From positions 1-52,716 of the forward strand of contig JACRGJ010000044.1 in NCBI GenBank assembly GCA_016212425.1: a stretch of DNA of 52,716 bases, written 5' to 3'. Each line of letters starts with the position of its first letter. Positions within the stretch are counted from its first letter, which is position 1. Source of the stretch: Micrococcales bacterium (GTDB lineage Bacteria; Actinomycetota; Actinomycetes; Actinomycetales; Microbacteriaceae). Positions 1 through 8,800 of the stretch are shown in pieces. The notes under the pieces were generated by a model, which worked only from the letters and a program-made list of their open reading frames with translations, was not told the origin of the DNA and searched no databases. A program made the position numbers and the translations under genes.

Positions 1-83
1 ACGTGGACCGCGCGCTGGAGGAGCTCCTCGACGACGAGGACGGCGATCGGCCCCGCGAGGGCGACCAGGGCTCGCCCGCCTGA
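1..83 (+). CDS. C-terminal end of an upstream protein (partial)
   Basis: An open frame enters from the left edge and stops at TGA 81-83. The visible tail (ALEELLDDEDGDRP and onward) is acidic and low in complexity, so it does not identify a family. In mycobacteria a zinc-dependent metalloprotease (DUF2342/Zincin_2 type) lies on the far side of the uvrD2-nudC-adnAB cluster, and this position would fit it. That is a guess from gene order remembered from other genomes, not something the 26 visible residues prove. Confidence 0.5.
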   Translation, partial: VDRALEELLDDEDGDRPREGDQGSPA

Positions 84-181
84 CCCGGAAGCGCGGCCCC
101 GGAGCGCGGTGTCGAGGGCGCCGCCGTCCCGCCTGTGGATGACCGGCGACGGCCGTGGGGCGAACCGGGCACAGTGACGAC

Positions 182-1030
182 ATGGTGCTGCGCCTCGACC
201 CGGCCCTCCCCCTCGTCTGGCGCACGCCGGACTCGCTGCAGCTGGGGGTCGCGAGCGCGCCGATCCGGCTGGACGCGGTGAGCGTCGACGACGAGCTGCT
301 GATCGGGGCCCTGCGGCGCGGAGTGACCCGGTCGGGCCTCGACGCGATCGCGACGGCCCGGGGGGTCGACGCGGACGCCGTCACTCGCCTCCTGACCAGG
401 CTCGAGCCCGCGCTGATCGCCACCGACGGGTCGGGATCCGCCTGGCCGGCCGGCGCCCGCCCCGGCGCCCTGGTGCTCGGGGCGGGCCCGCTGGCGGAGG
501 GTGTCGCGGAGGCGATCGCCGCCGCGGGCCACCGGCCCGATGCCGGGCGCCTCGGGCTGGTGGTCCTGACCGCCGCGTGGCTCGTGACCCCCGAGGAGTC
601 GGGGCGATGGCTGCGGCGCGACATCCCGCATCTGCCCGTCGTGTGCTCGGACGGCGCGGTGAGCGTGGGGCCGCTCGTGCGCCCGGGCGAGGGGGCCTGC
701 CTGCACTGCCTCGACCGTCACCGGATCGATGCCGACCCGGCGTGGCCCGCGATCGCGGCGCAGCTGCTCGACCTCCCCGCCCCGACGCTGCCACGACTCG
801 GGCTCGCCGAGGGGCTGGCCCTCGCCGCCCGGACCGCGCTGCGCGCCCTGCGCGGTGAGCTGGAGCCCGGGCGCGAACTCCGGCTCGAGCTCGCCAGCGG
901 GGTGGTCACCGAACGGGTGTGGACACCCCACCCGGAGTGCCGCTGCTCAACTCCGCCAGGAATCGACTGGGTGCGCGCGGACGGCTCCCCTCCCGCCCCG
1001 AGCCGGCGTGCGCTCGTCGTGACCAGCTGA
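182..1030 (+). CDS. orphan ThiF/cyclodehydratase-like protein (TOMM leader-binding type)
   Basis: 282 residues from ATG 182; an in-frame GTG at 155 is an alternative start, and neither has a clear Shine-Dalgarno site. A Rossmann-like stretch LVLGAGPLAEGVAEAI lies near residue 98. A later segment, GACLHCLDRHR, and the C-terminal ECRC give a CxxC plus CxC pair of the kind that binds zinc in E1-like (ThiF) and azole cyclodehydratase C-domain proteins. Such proteins bind peptide leaders in TOMM biosynthesis, but no YcaO, dehydrogenase or precursor gene is near. Actinobacteria carry this gene beside uvrD2, so it is probably a conserved stand-alone protein of unknown role. Its 3' end overlaps the convergent helicase gene by 125 bp. 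Confidence 0.7.
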   Translation: MVLRLDPALPLVWRTPDSLQLGVASAPIRLDAVSVDDELLIGALRRGVTRSGLDAIATARGVDADAVTRLLTRLEPALIATDGSGSAWPAGARPGALVLGAGPLAEGVAEAIAAAGHRPDAGRLGLVVLTAAWLVTPEESGRWLRRDIPHLPVVCSDGAVSVGPLVRPGEGACLHCLDRHRIDADPAWPAIAAQLLDLPAPTLPRLGLAEGLALAARTALRALRGELEPGRELRLELASGVVTERVWTPHPECRCSTPPGIDWVRADGSPPAPSRRALVVTS

Positions 1031-2669
1031 GCGCGAGCCGCGTCCGGGCGCGGGTGATGCCCACGTAGAGCAGCCGACGCTCCTCGTCGATCGCGTCGAA
1101 GCCGCGGGCGTGCACCACCGGGAGGAGCCCCTCGCTCAGGCCGACGATGTGCACCGCATCCCACTCGAGCCCCTTCGCGCTGTGCAGCGTGCCGAGGGTG
1201 ACCGCCGCTACCGTCGGCTCGTGCTGCGCGACCTGGCGCTCCTGCAGCTCCTGCGCGAAGCGGGCGAGGGAGGTGCCGGCCGGGGCCCGATCGGCGAGCT
1301 CGACGAGGGCGGTCAGAAGCTCCCACCTCTCCTGCTCGGCCGGGCCGCCGCCCGGCGCGTCGACGGTCCAGCCGATGTCGCGGAGCACGTCGCTGACCGA
1401 CTGGAAGAGGGGACGGGAGGGCGGTGCCGCGCCGGTGCCCGCTCCGATGCTCGCGAACAGCAGCATCGCCTGCTTCACGGCCGGGTGGTCGAAGAACCGG
1501 GCGCCGCCGAGCGGCCGGATCGAGATGCCCTTCGCGGCGAGCGCCTGACCCACCAGGGCCGACTGCGCGCCGATTCGGAACAGCACGGCGATCCGATCGG
1601 GCCGGATGCCGGCGGCGAGCTGGCGCGCGACCTCCGCCGCCACGGCATCCGCCTCCGCCGCGTCGCTCTCGAACGCGAGCACGCTCGGCGCCGGCCCGCG
1701 GCGCGCGTCCTGCTCGGCGGGCACGAGCTCGAGGGCGCCCGGGCGCCCCCGCATCAGCCGGTTGGCGGTGTCGAGCACCGCCGCGCTGGAGCGGTGGTTG
1801 CGCTCCAGACGCACCACCTCGGCGTCGTCCCAGCGCGACCCGAAGCCGAGGAGGAACTCGCTCGAGGCGCCCGCGAAGGAGAAGATCGTCTGGCTCGCGT
1901 CTCCCACGACGCACAGGTCGGTGCGCGGGCCCAGCCACAGCTCGAGCACCCGCTGCTGCAGCGGCGACACGTCCTGGTACTCGTCCACGACGAAGAACCG
2001 GTACTGCGTCCGGACCTGCTCGGCGACCGCCGGCTCCGCCTCGAGCATCCCCGCCGTCGCCAGCAGCACGTCCTCGAAGTCCATCTGGCGACGCTCGTCC
2101 TTGATCCGCTCGTACGCCGCCTGCAGCTCGAGCATGGCGCCTGCCCCCAGCCCCGCCGGCAGCTCCCGCGTCCGCGCCGCGCGCTCGTAGTCATCCGGGG
2201 TCAGCGCCCGCACCTTGCGCCACTCGATCTCCGCGGCCACGTCGCGGAGGGCCGCGGTGTCGAGCCGCAGCCGGAGGGCGTCGGCCGCCTGACCGATCAC
2301 CGCGCCCTTGCTGCCCAGGATGCCGGGGGCACGTCCGCCGACGACCTGGGGCCAGAAGTACCCCAGCTGGGACAGCGCGGCGGCGTGGAAGGTGCGGCTC
2401 TGGACGCCGCCGGCACCCAGCGACCGGAGCCGGGTGCGCAGCTCCCCCGCGGCGCGGACGGTGAAGCTCAGCGCCAGCACCCGCTCCGGGGTGTAGACGC
2501 CGGTCGCGACGCCGTAGGCGATGCGGTGGGAGATGGCGCGGGTCTTGCCCGTCCCCGCGCCCGCGAGGATGCAGACCGGGCCGAGGAGGGTCTCGGCGGC
2601 CCGGCGCTGCTCCGGGTCGAGCCCCTCGAGGAGCCGGCCGGGATCGGAGTCCTGCTCGAGCGTCACCAT
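906..2669 (-). CDS. UvrD-type superfamily 1A DNA helicase, short UvrD2-like
   Basis: 587 residues; 3'-5' ATP-dependent DNA unwinding in repair. Visible motifs in order: Walker A AGAGTGKT (residues 36-43), Walker B VDEYQD, motif III GDASQTIFSFAGAS, motif V TLHSAKGLEWDAV and motif VI LLYVGITRART. ATG 2669 is chosen because it overlaps the NudC stop (2663-2665), giving translational coupling. The position next to NudC and AdnAB matches UvrD2 of mycobacteria, but that protein continues into a tetracysteine and an HRDC domain. This one ends soon after motif VI (APSRFLAEL plus a short tail), where its 3' end runs into the convergent ThiF-like gene. Confidence 0.9.
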   Translation of the reverse strand: MVTLEQDSDPGRLLEGLDPEQRRAAETLLGPVCILAGAGTGKTRAISHRIAYGVATGVYTPERVLALSFTVRAAGELRTRLRSLGAGGVQSRTFHAAALSQLGYFWPQVVGGRAPGILGSKGAVIGQAADALRLRLDTAALRDVAAEIEWRKVRALTPDDYERAARTRELPAGLGAGAMLELQAAYERIKDERRQMDFEDVLLATAGMLEAEPAVAEQVRTQYRFFVVDEYQDVSPLQQRVLELWLGPRTDLCVVGDASQTIFSFAGASSEFLLGFGSRWDDAEVVRLERNHRSSAAVLDTANRLMRGRPGALELVPAEQDARRGPAPSVLAFESDAAEADAVAAEVARQLAAGIRPDRIAVLFRIGAQSALVGQALAAKGISIRPLGGARFFDHPAVKQAMLLFASIGAGTGAAPPSRPLFQSVSDVLRDIGWTVDAPGGGPAEQERWELLTALVELADRAPAGTSLARFAQELQERQVAQHEPTVAAVTLGTLHSAKGLEWDAVHIVGLSEGLLPVVHARGFDAIDEERRLLYVGITRARTRLALSWSRRAHAGSGREGSRPRAPSRFLAELSSGTPGGVSTPVR

Positions 2670-3619
2670 GTCGAGGGTCCGAGGTCGCCGCCGTGCCACT
2701 CGGCGATGATGGCCCGCGCGATCGAGGTCTCCCCTGGCAGCCGGAGCCGGCCCGCCGCGACGGCGGCGGTGAGCTCCTCGCGCGTGAACCACTGCAGCTC
2801 CCGGATCTCGTCCCCGTCCGGCCTGGTCCGTGTCGACGCTCCCTCCGCCACCCGGGCGGTGAAGCCGACCATGAGCGACGCGGGGAACGGCCAGGGCTGG
2901 CTGCCGAGGTAGCGCGGGTCCGCGACGCGGATGCCCGACTCCTCGAACACTTCCCGCTCGACCGCCGCCTCGAGCGACTCCCCCGGTTCGACGAACCCGG
3001 CCAGCAGGGAGAAGCGGCCAGCGGGCCACAGCGCGTTGGAGCCGAGCAGCAGCCGGTCATCCGCATCCACGACGCCGACGATGATCGCGGCATCCGTGCG
3101 GGGATAGAACTCCGCGCTGGCGCCCGTGGCCGGATCGGCCTCGGTGCGCACCCAGCCGGAGAGCCCGGGCTCCGTCGGCCGGCCCGTGCGGGGCGAGAAC
3201 CCGGAGGACGCATGCCAGTTCGCCAGCGCGACCGCCTCGGTGAAGATCCCCGCGTCGCGGGCGGGAAGCAGCGCGCCGAGCTCGCGGAGGCCGCCCCAGG
3301 TCCGCGACCGGCCGAGCAGCTGCGCCGCGGCGTCCTCGACGACGGCGGCGATGACCGGGGCGCCGGACGCCGCATCCTCGGCCGCGGCGGTGGTGCGGCC
3401 GAGGAAGAGCTCCAGGTCCGCGAGGGGCACCTCCGCCGCGGGCAGCAGGGCGATCCGGCGCTCGCCGGCCAGCAGCATCCGCCCCTCGTGCAGCACGACG
3501 ATCCGGGCGCCCGCCTCGGCCCGCAGCCGCGCGAGGCCCCCGGCGCGGGCGAGATGATCGCGATCGAGCTCGGCGCGGGCCAGGACCAGACGGTCGGGGA
3601 ACGCGGGCTGGGACGGCAA
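2663..3619 (-). CDS. nudC: NADH pyrophosphatase (Nudix), zinc ribbon degenerate
   Basis: 318 residues from TTG 3619, preceded by GGGGAG at about 5 bases. NudC hydrolyses NAD(H) to NMN(H) and AMP and can remove NAD caps from RNA. The Nudix box spans residues 208-230 (GFVEPGESLEAAVEREVFEE, then SGI) and is followed by SQPWPFPASLMVGF, the SQPWPFPxS signature that separates NudC from other Nudix enzymes. The family usually has a Cys4 zinc ribbon just before the catalytic domain. Here the corresponding stretch (HASSGFSPRTGRPTEPGLSG to GASAEFYPRTD) contains no cysteine. The gene overlaps the downstream helicase start and is divergent from the phosphotransferase-like gene. Confidence 0.9.
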   Translation of the reverse strand: MPSQPAFPDRLVLARAELDRDHLARAGGLARLRAEAGARIVVLHEGRMLLAGERRIALLPAAEVPLADLELFLGRTTAAAEDAASGAPVIAAVVEDAAAQLLGRSRTWGGLRELGALLPARDAGIFTEAVALANWHASSGFSPRTGRPTEPGLSGWVRTEADPATGASAEFYPRTDAAIIVGVVDADDRLLLGSNALWPAGRFSLLAGFVEPGESLEAAVEREVFEESGIRVADPRYLGSQPWPFPASLMVGFTARVAEGASTRTRPDGDEIRELQWFTREELTAAVAAGRLRLPGETSIARAIIAEWHGGDLGPSTW

Positions 3620-3683
3620 GTCTGCTCCCCATCGGGATGTGCGGAAGGGCGTGGCGCGGGGCGGCGTCGGGGAGAGCGAGACC

Positions 3684-3689
3684 TACCCT
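3684..3689 (+). promoter_or_regulatory. -10 hexamer TACCCT, leaderless start
   Basis: TACCCT is followed by exactly six bases (gtgcgc) and then ATG 3696. Transcription starting about 7 bases after the hexamer would begin at the start codon, so the mRNA is probably leaderless. Confidence 0.6.
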
Positions 3690-3695
3690 GTGCGC

Positions 3696-4679
3696 ATGGC
3701 CAGAACCCCCTTCACTTTAGCCGCGCTGGCCACCTCGGCCGTGGCGGGGCTCGACGTCGTCGGCGCCGCCCCCTACGCCGACGACGGGTTCGACTCCGCC
3801 GTGATCGCCGATCGCGACGGGCGCACCTGGGTCATCCGCGTGCCCCGCAGCGCCGCCGCGGAGGCCGAGCAGTCGGCCGACCTGGTCGCCCTCGGCGCGC
3901 TCACCGGCGGGGTGCGCTCGCGCCTGCCGTTCGCGATCACCGGGTTCGCCGGGCAGGCACCGGTCGAGGGCACCCGGGCGGTCGTGCTGTCCTTCGTCGA
4001 CGGGTCGCCCTCTCCGACCTCCTCGATGGGACCCGAGCTCGCCGCCTCGGTGGGCGCCGCGATCGCCGCGATCCACGCTCTGCCCACCAGCTGCGTGACC
4101 GAGGTGGGTCTGCCCTCCCTCGGCCCGGTGCACGCGCACCAGACCTCCACCACCCTCGTCGACCGCGCGGTGCAGACCGGCCTCCTGCCCGCCGCCCTCC
4201 GCGAGCGCTGGGAGCACGCGCTGCTCGACGACCAGCTCTGGCAGTTCCAGCCGACCGTCGTGAACGGTGCGCTGGGCAGCCATTCCGTTCTGAGCGACGG
4301 CGTCGCGGTGACCGGCATCCTGGGCTGGCACGAGCTGCGGGTCGCGGACCCGGCCCTCGACCTCGCCTGGCTGTTCTCGGGACGCCGCACCGACGCCGCC
4401 GACGGGGCCTTCGCCACCTACCTGCACGCGCGCCCCGGAGCGGACCGGCAGCTGGCCGCGCGTGCCACCTTCTACGGCGAGCTCGAGACGGCCAAGTGGC
4501 TGCTGCACGGCACCGAGACGCGCGACCAGGCCGTCGTCGACGACGCGGTGCAGCTGCTGCACGGTCTGGTGGACGACATCCAGGATGACCGCAGCCCGTC
4601 TCTCGGTGCCGAGACCGCGCCCATCCTCGCCCTCCGCGACGTGGAGGCGCTGCTGGACCGGGTGGAGCGGGTCAGCTAG
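3696..4679 (+). CDS. phosphotransferase-fold protein, probable pseudokinase
   Basis: 327 residues with the aminoglycoside/macrolide phosphotransferase fold: an N-lobe with WVIRVPRS in the ATP-lysine region, and a C-lobe ending VADPALDLAWLFSG, which matches the GDPxxDLA motif of the family. The catalytic loop normally reads like HGDLHPGN but here reads NGALGSHS, replacing the catalytic Asp with Ala. The metal-binding Asp of the following IDW-type motif is replaced too (ILGWHEL). The protein is therefore likely catalytically dead or works by another mechanism. It is divergent from nudC, 16 bp upstream of the acyltransferase-like gene, and probably co-transcribed with it. Confidence 0.75.
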   Translation: MARTPFTLAALATSAVAGLDVVGAAPYADDGFDSAVIADRDGRTWVIRVPRSAAAEAEQSADLVALGALTGGVRSRLPFAITGFAGQAPVEGTRAVVLSFVDGSPSPTSSMGPELAASVGAAIAAIHALPTSCVTEVGLPSLGPVHAHQTSTTLVDRAVQTGLLPAALRERWEHALLDDQLWQFQPTVVNGALGSHSVLSDGVAVTGILGWHELRVADPALDLAWLFSGRRTDAADGAFATYLHARPGADRQLAARATFYGELETAKWLLHGTETRDQAVVDDAVQLLHGLVDDIQDDRSPSLGAETAPILALRDVEALLDRVERVS

Positions 4680-4695
4680 CCGCTGAAGACGGCTC

Positions 4696-5808
4696 GTGAC
4701 CGCGACCGCGCTTCCGACGGTGTCGGGCGCCGCCGCCCGCATCGTCGGGCTCGACCTGGCCCGTTTCGTCGCCATCGTCGGGATGATGGGCGGGCACCTG
4801 CAGCTCGGCGCGGGCCCGGCGTGGACCGACGTGCCGTTCTCCGGCTTCCCCTCCACCCTGTTCGCGGTGCTCGGCGGCATCAGCGCGGTGCTGGCGACGC
4901 GGGCCTACACCGAGCGGGGCGAGCACCTGGCCGCGGCCGTCTCGCTCGCCGCACGCGGCCTGGTGGTCGCCGCCATCGGGGCGCTGCTCTCGCTCACCCC
5001 GACCTTCGTCATCGTCGTGCTGGTCTACTTCGGCGTCGGACTGATCCTGCTCGCGCCGCTGCTGCGCCTGCCGATCCCGGCGCAGGCGGCCATGGCCGCG
5101 GTGCTCGCGGGCGGTGGGCCGGTGCTGAACGTCACCGTGCGGGACGCGCTCGGAAACCCCGATCCGGAGCACATCGATCTCCGCTCTCCGCTGCACGCGG
5201 CGGCGTCCGTGCTCTTCACCGGCACCTACCCCGTCGTGACGTGGCTGGTGTACCTGCTGGTCGGCGTAATCCTCGGGCGCCTGGTGGTGGGCGCGGTCGC
5301 CGATGGACGGACCCGCATCGTCGCGCTGCGGATCGCGATCGTCGGCGCGGTGGTCGCCGCGGCGGCGGGGATCGCCGATGCCGTCGCGGGCCGCACCGAA
5401 CCGGTCACCCAGGGCGACGGAGCACCGCTCGGCACCGGATGGCGCTTCTTCGCCGACGCGAGCACGCACACCGGCTCCCTGGGCGACCTGGCCCGGACCG
5501 GGGGCGTCGCCTGCCTCGTGGTGGGCCTGCTGATCCTGGCGACCGCTCGGCTCGACCGCCGCCACACTCTTCCCGAGATTCTGCGTCCGCTCGCCGCGGC
5601 CGGTGCGGCGCCGCTCACCCTGTACAGCGCTCATGTGCTCGTCACGGCGGTCGCTCCGGTCGGCGGCACCCTCGTCTACCTCCTCACCGTGCTCGGCGCC
5701 GTCGGCGTCGGCGCGGTGCTCCTGGCGACGCGCCGCCGTGGTCCGCTCGAGCGTCTCGTGAGCGCCGCCGCCCGAACGGCCGGGAACGGCGTCCGCCGGA
5801 TCGCCTGA
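4696..5808 (+). CDS. polytopic membrane protein, HGSNAT/DUF1624-like acyltransferase
   Basis: 370 residues from GTG 4696. The N-terminus RIVGLDLARFVAIVGMMGGH resembles the heparan-alpha-glucosaminide N-acetyltransferase catalytic-domain family (DUF1624/DUF418-like), with a conserved-looking His in the first membrane segment. About nine to ten hydrophobic helices follow across the full length, ending in a basic cytoplasmic tail. The family moves acyl groups across membranes onto sugars or envelope components; the substrate cannot be inferred here. It lies 16 bp downstream of the pseudokinase-like gene and ends 9 bp from the convergent adnB stop. Confidence 0.65.
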   Translation: MTATALPTVSGAAARIVGLDLARFVAIVGMMGGHLQLGAGPAWTDVPFSGFPSTLFAVLGGISAVLATRAYTERGEHLAAAVSLAARGLVVAAIGALLSLTPTFVIVVLVYFGVGLILLAPLLRLPIPAQAAMAAVLAGGGPVLNVTVRDALGNPDPEHIDLRSPLHAAASVLFTGTYPVVTWLVYLLVGVILGRLVVGAVADGRTRIVALRIAIVGAVVAAAAGIADAVAGRTEPVTQGDGAPLGTGWRFFADASTHTGSLGDLARTGGVACLVVGLLILATARLDRRHTLPEILRPLAAAGAAPLTLYSAHVLVTAVAPVGGTLVYLLTVLGAVGVGAVLLATRRRGPLERLVSAAARTAGNGVRRIA

Positions 5809-5817
5809 CCGCGGTGC

Positions 5818-8800
5818 TCAGGGCGCCGCATCCTGCGGCACCGCACGATGCCACCGGGCGAGCAGCTCCTCCTCCCCGTCGACGTGCGGGGGCCGGATGA
5901 CGAGGTCGTCCGCGACGAAGTAGAAGGCCGCGTCGATCAGCTCCGGTGCGACGCCGCGCCAGCGGGCGAAGGCGAGGCGGTAGAGGGCGAGCTGCAGCTG
6001 CTTGCGCTCCAGATCTGCGTCGTCGCGGGGCGCCCTCCCCGTCTTCCAGTCGACCACCTCGAACCGGTCGCCCTCCTGATACACGGCGTCGATCTTGCAG
6101 ATCACGATGCGGTCGGCGAAGGGCAGGTGGATCTCGCGCTCCACCTCGACGGGCCGCCGGTCGGCCCACTCCGAGCGCGCGAAGGTCTCCTGCAGGCGCT
6201 CGAGCGCGGCGAGCTCGTCGGGCGCGGCATCCGCGGCGACGCCGTCGACCACAGCGGGATCGTCGAGCTCGAACGGCTCGGCGTCTAGCTCGTCCGATCC
6301 GCCCGCCATGCCGTAGCGGCGCTCCACCCAGGCATGGAACAGGGTGCCGAGCCGGGTGGCCCGGTAGGGCCGTTCCGGCATCGGGCGCAGCATCCCCGCG
6401 GCGACCCGATCCGGCTCGGTCACGAAGTCCTTGAACCGGGACGCCGGCACGCGGATGGGAACCGGAACCCGGCCGCCTGCGGCGAGGCGCTCCGCCCGCT
6501 CCCGCAGCAGCAGCTCCACCTCCTGCGCCCAGGGTCCGGTCAGCGCGGGAGTCGCCCCCGCGACGAGGGCGGCGGCCGACTCCACCGCGCTGCGCCGACC
6601 GCCCAGGGGATCCCGGGGCCAGGAGAACATCGCCGCGGAGGCGTCGCCGAGCGGATTCCGCTCCTCCTGCGGCGCGCTCGGCAGCTCGTCGATCAGCCCC
6701 GCCTCCCGCAGCTCCACCAGGAAGGGGCTCGGCGGCCGCGGCTCCCGCTGCGTGGCCCAGAACGAGCCGGAGAGCAGGAGACGGTGACGGGCCCGCGTGA
6801 CGGCGACGTACACCAGCCGGCGCTCCTCGTCCGCCGAGCGTCGCGCCACCGCCGCCGAGAACTCCTCCCCCCTCGTGTCGAGCTCCTTCTTCGTCGCCGC
6901 GGACCGCCACGGCAGCACCGGGAGGTCGGCGCTGTCGCCGCGGAACTCCCAGGGCAGCCGACCGAAACCCAGCCAGCCGCCGTTGCCCTCCTGCGGCCTC
7001 GCGGGCAGCCCGTCCACGACGACCCGCGGCACGGCCACGGCATCCCACTCCAGGCCCTTCGACCCGTGGATCGTGAGCACCTGCACGGTGCCCGGCTCGG
7101 GCGGATCGGACCGCGGGGAGAGGTCCTCCTTCGCCTCCGCGGCGCGCAGCCAGGCGAGGAACCCGCCGAGGCTGCCGACCTCGGCGAGGTCGAGGTAGCC
7201 GCGCAGGGCATCCGAGAACGCCTCCATCGCGGCACCCGCCACGGGCCGGTGCTCGTTGGCGGCGACCTCGATGTCCACGCGCAACTCCTGCTCGACCGCG
7301 GCGACGAGGTCGGGAAGCTCCAGCGCCGCGGCTCGACGCAGCCGCCGGAGGGCGAGACCGGCGTCGCGGAGCCGTTCCACTCCCGCCGGGCTGAATCCCT
7401 CGAGCTGGCCGTGGCCGTCCGGCGCTCCGGCGACGAAGTCGAGGGCGTCGACGAGCGAGCCGCCATCCCCCGTCGACACGGAGCCGCGCATCCGCTCCAC
7501 GAGCAGGTCGTCGTAGCGGTGCTGAGCGTCGTCGCGATCGCGGAGCCACGAGGCGACCCGGCGCAGCGCGAAGAGGTCCGCGGCGCCGATCCGCCAGCGC
7601 GCGCCGGCGAGCAGTCGCACCAGCTCGAGCCCGGCGTCCGGATCATCCAGCACCGCGAGCGCACTCACCAGGTCGGCGATCTCCGGTTCGGCGAGGAGGC
7701 CCCCGAGCCCCAGCACATGGAAGGGGACGTCCTCCGCGCGCAGCGCCTCGAGAAAGCGCGCCTGGGTGCGCCGGGCGCGCAGCAGCAGCGCCGCACTCGG
7801 TCGCCCGCCGTTCTCGTCGAGAACCGGGGTCCGCCGCGTGCCGACCCGGGCCCGGAGCCACCGCGCGACGCTCTGCGCCTCTTCCACGACGGTCTGACGG
7901 ATCACGGTGTCGAGCGGATGCGCACTGGCCGCGGGCGATGCGCTCAGTCGCGGCACCAGCACCGACGCGGTCGGCTCCGTCAGGGGGCGCACCAGCGCGT
8001 TCGCCGCGGCGAGGATCGCCGACCCGTTGCGCCAGCTGGTCGTCAGGGCGTACGTCGCCGCCGGTGCGGCGGGCCGGCCGAAGTCCCGCGGGAACCGGCG
8101 CAGGTTGCCGGCACTCGCGCCGCGCCAGCCGTAGATCGACTGGTTCGGGTCGCCCACCGCCATCACCGGCGTCCCCGCGAAGAGCGCCGCGAGCAGCCGG
8201 GTCTGCACCACCGAGGTGTCCTGGTACTCGTCGAGTAGGACGATCCGGTGCCGGTCGCGCAGCTCGGTGGCCACCGCGTCGCGGGCCTCGACGGCCTGGA
8301 GCGCGAGCGCGACCTGGTCGGAGTACTCGACCGCGCTGCGCCGCAGCTTCTCGGCCCGGTACCCCTCGGCCAGCTCCACCAGCACATCGAGGGCGCCGAC
8401 CGCACTGGCCCACTTGGCCACCTGGTAGGTGCCTCCGCCCGGTTCGAGGTCGGTGAGCCGGGCAAAGTCCCGCGCCATCGCCCGCACGGCCTCCGGGTCG
8501 GCCACGTTCTCCACGAGGGCGCGGCTCAGCTCGAGCACGGCGTTCACGATCGTCGTCGGACTCCGATCGAGGTCGGGCAGCCGGTCGTCGTCGCTGCGCA
8601 GCACCACCGTCCGCGCGAGTTGCCACGCGGCCGCTTCGCCGAGCACGGGGCCGTCCGGGTCGCGGCCGAGCAGGGCCGCGTTCTCGAGGTAGATCGTGTT
8701 CGCGAAGGAGTTGTAGGTGGCGACGGTGGGGTCCGAGAACGGGTCGGGCTCGCCCGGCATCAGGCCGGCCTGCCGCAGCTGCCCGATCCGCGCGCGGATC

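Noticed and set aside
182-1030. A thiazole/oxazole-modified peptide (TOMM) biosynthetic cluster.
   Set aside because: Only the leader-binding/ThiF-like protein is present. No YcaO cyclodehydratase, dehydrogenase, precursor peptide or exporter lies within the window.
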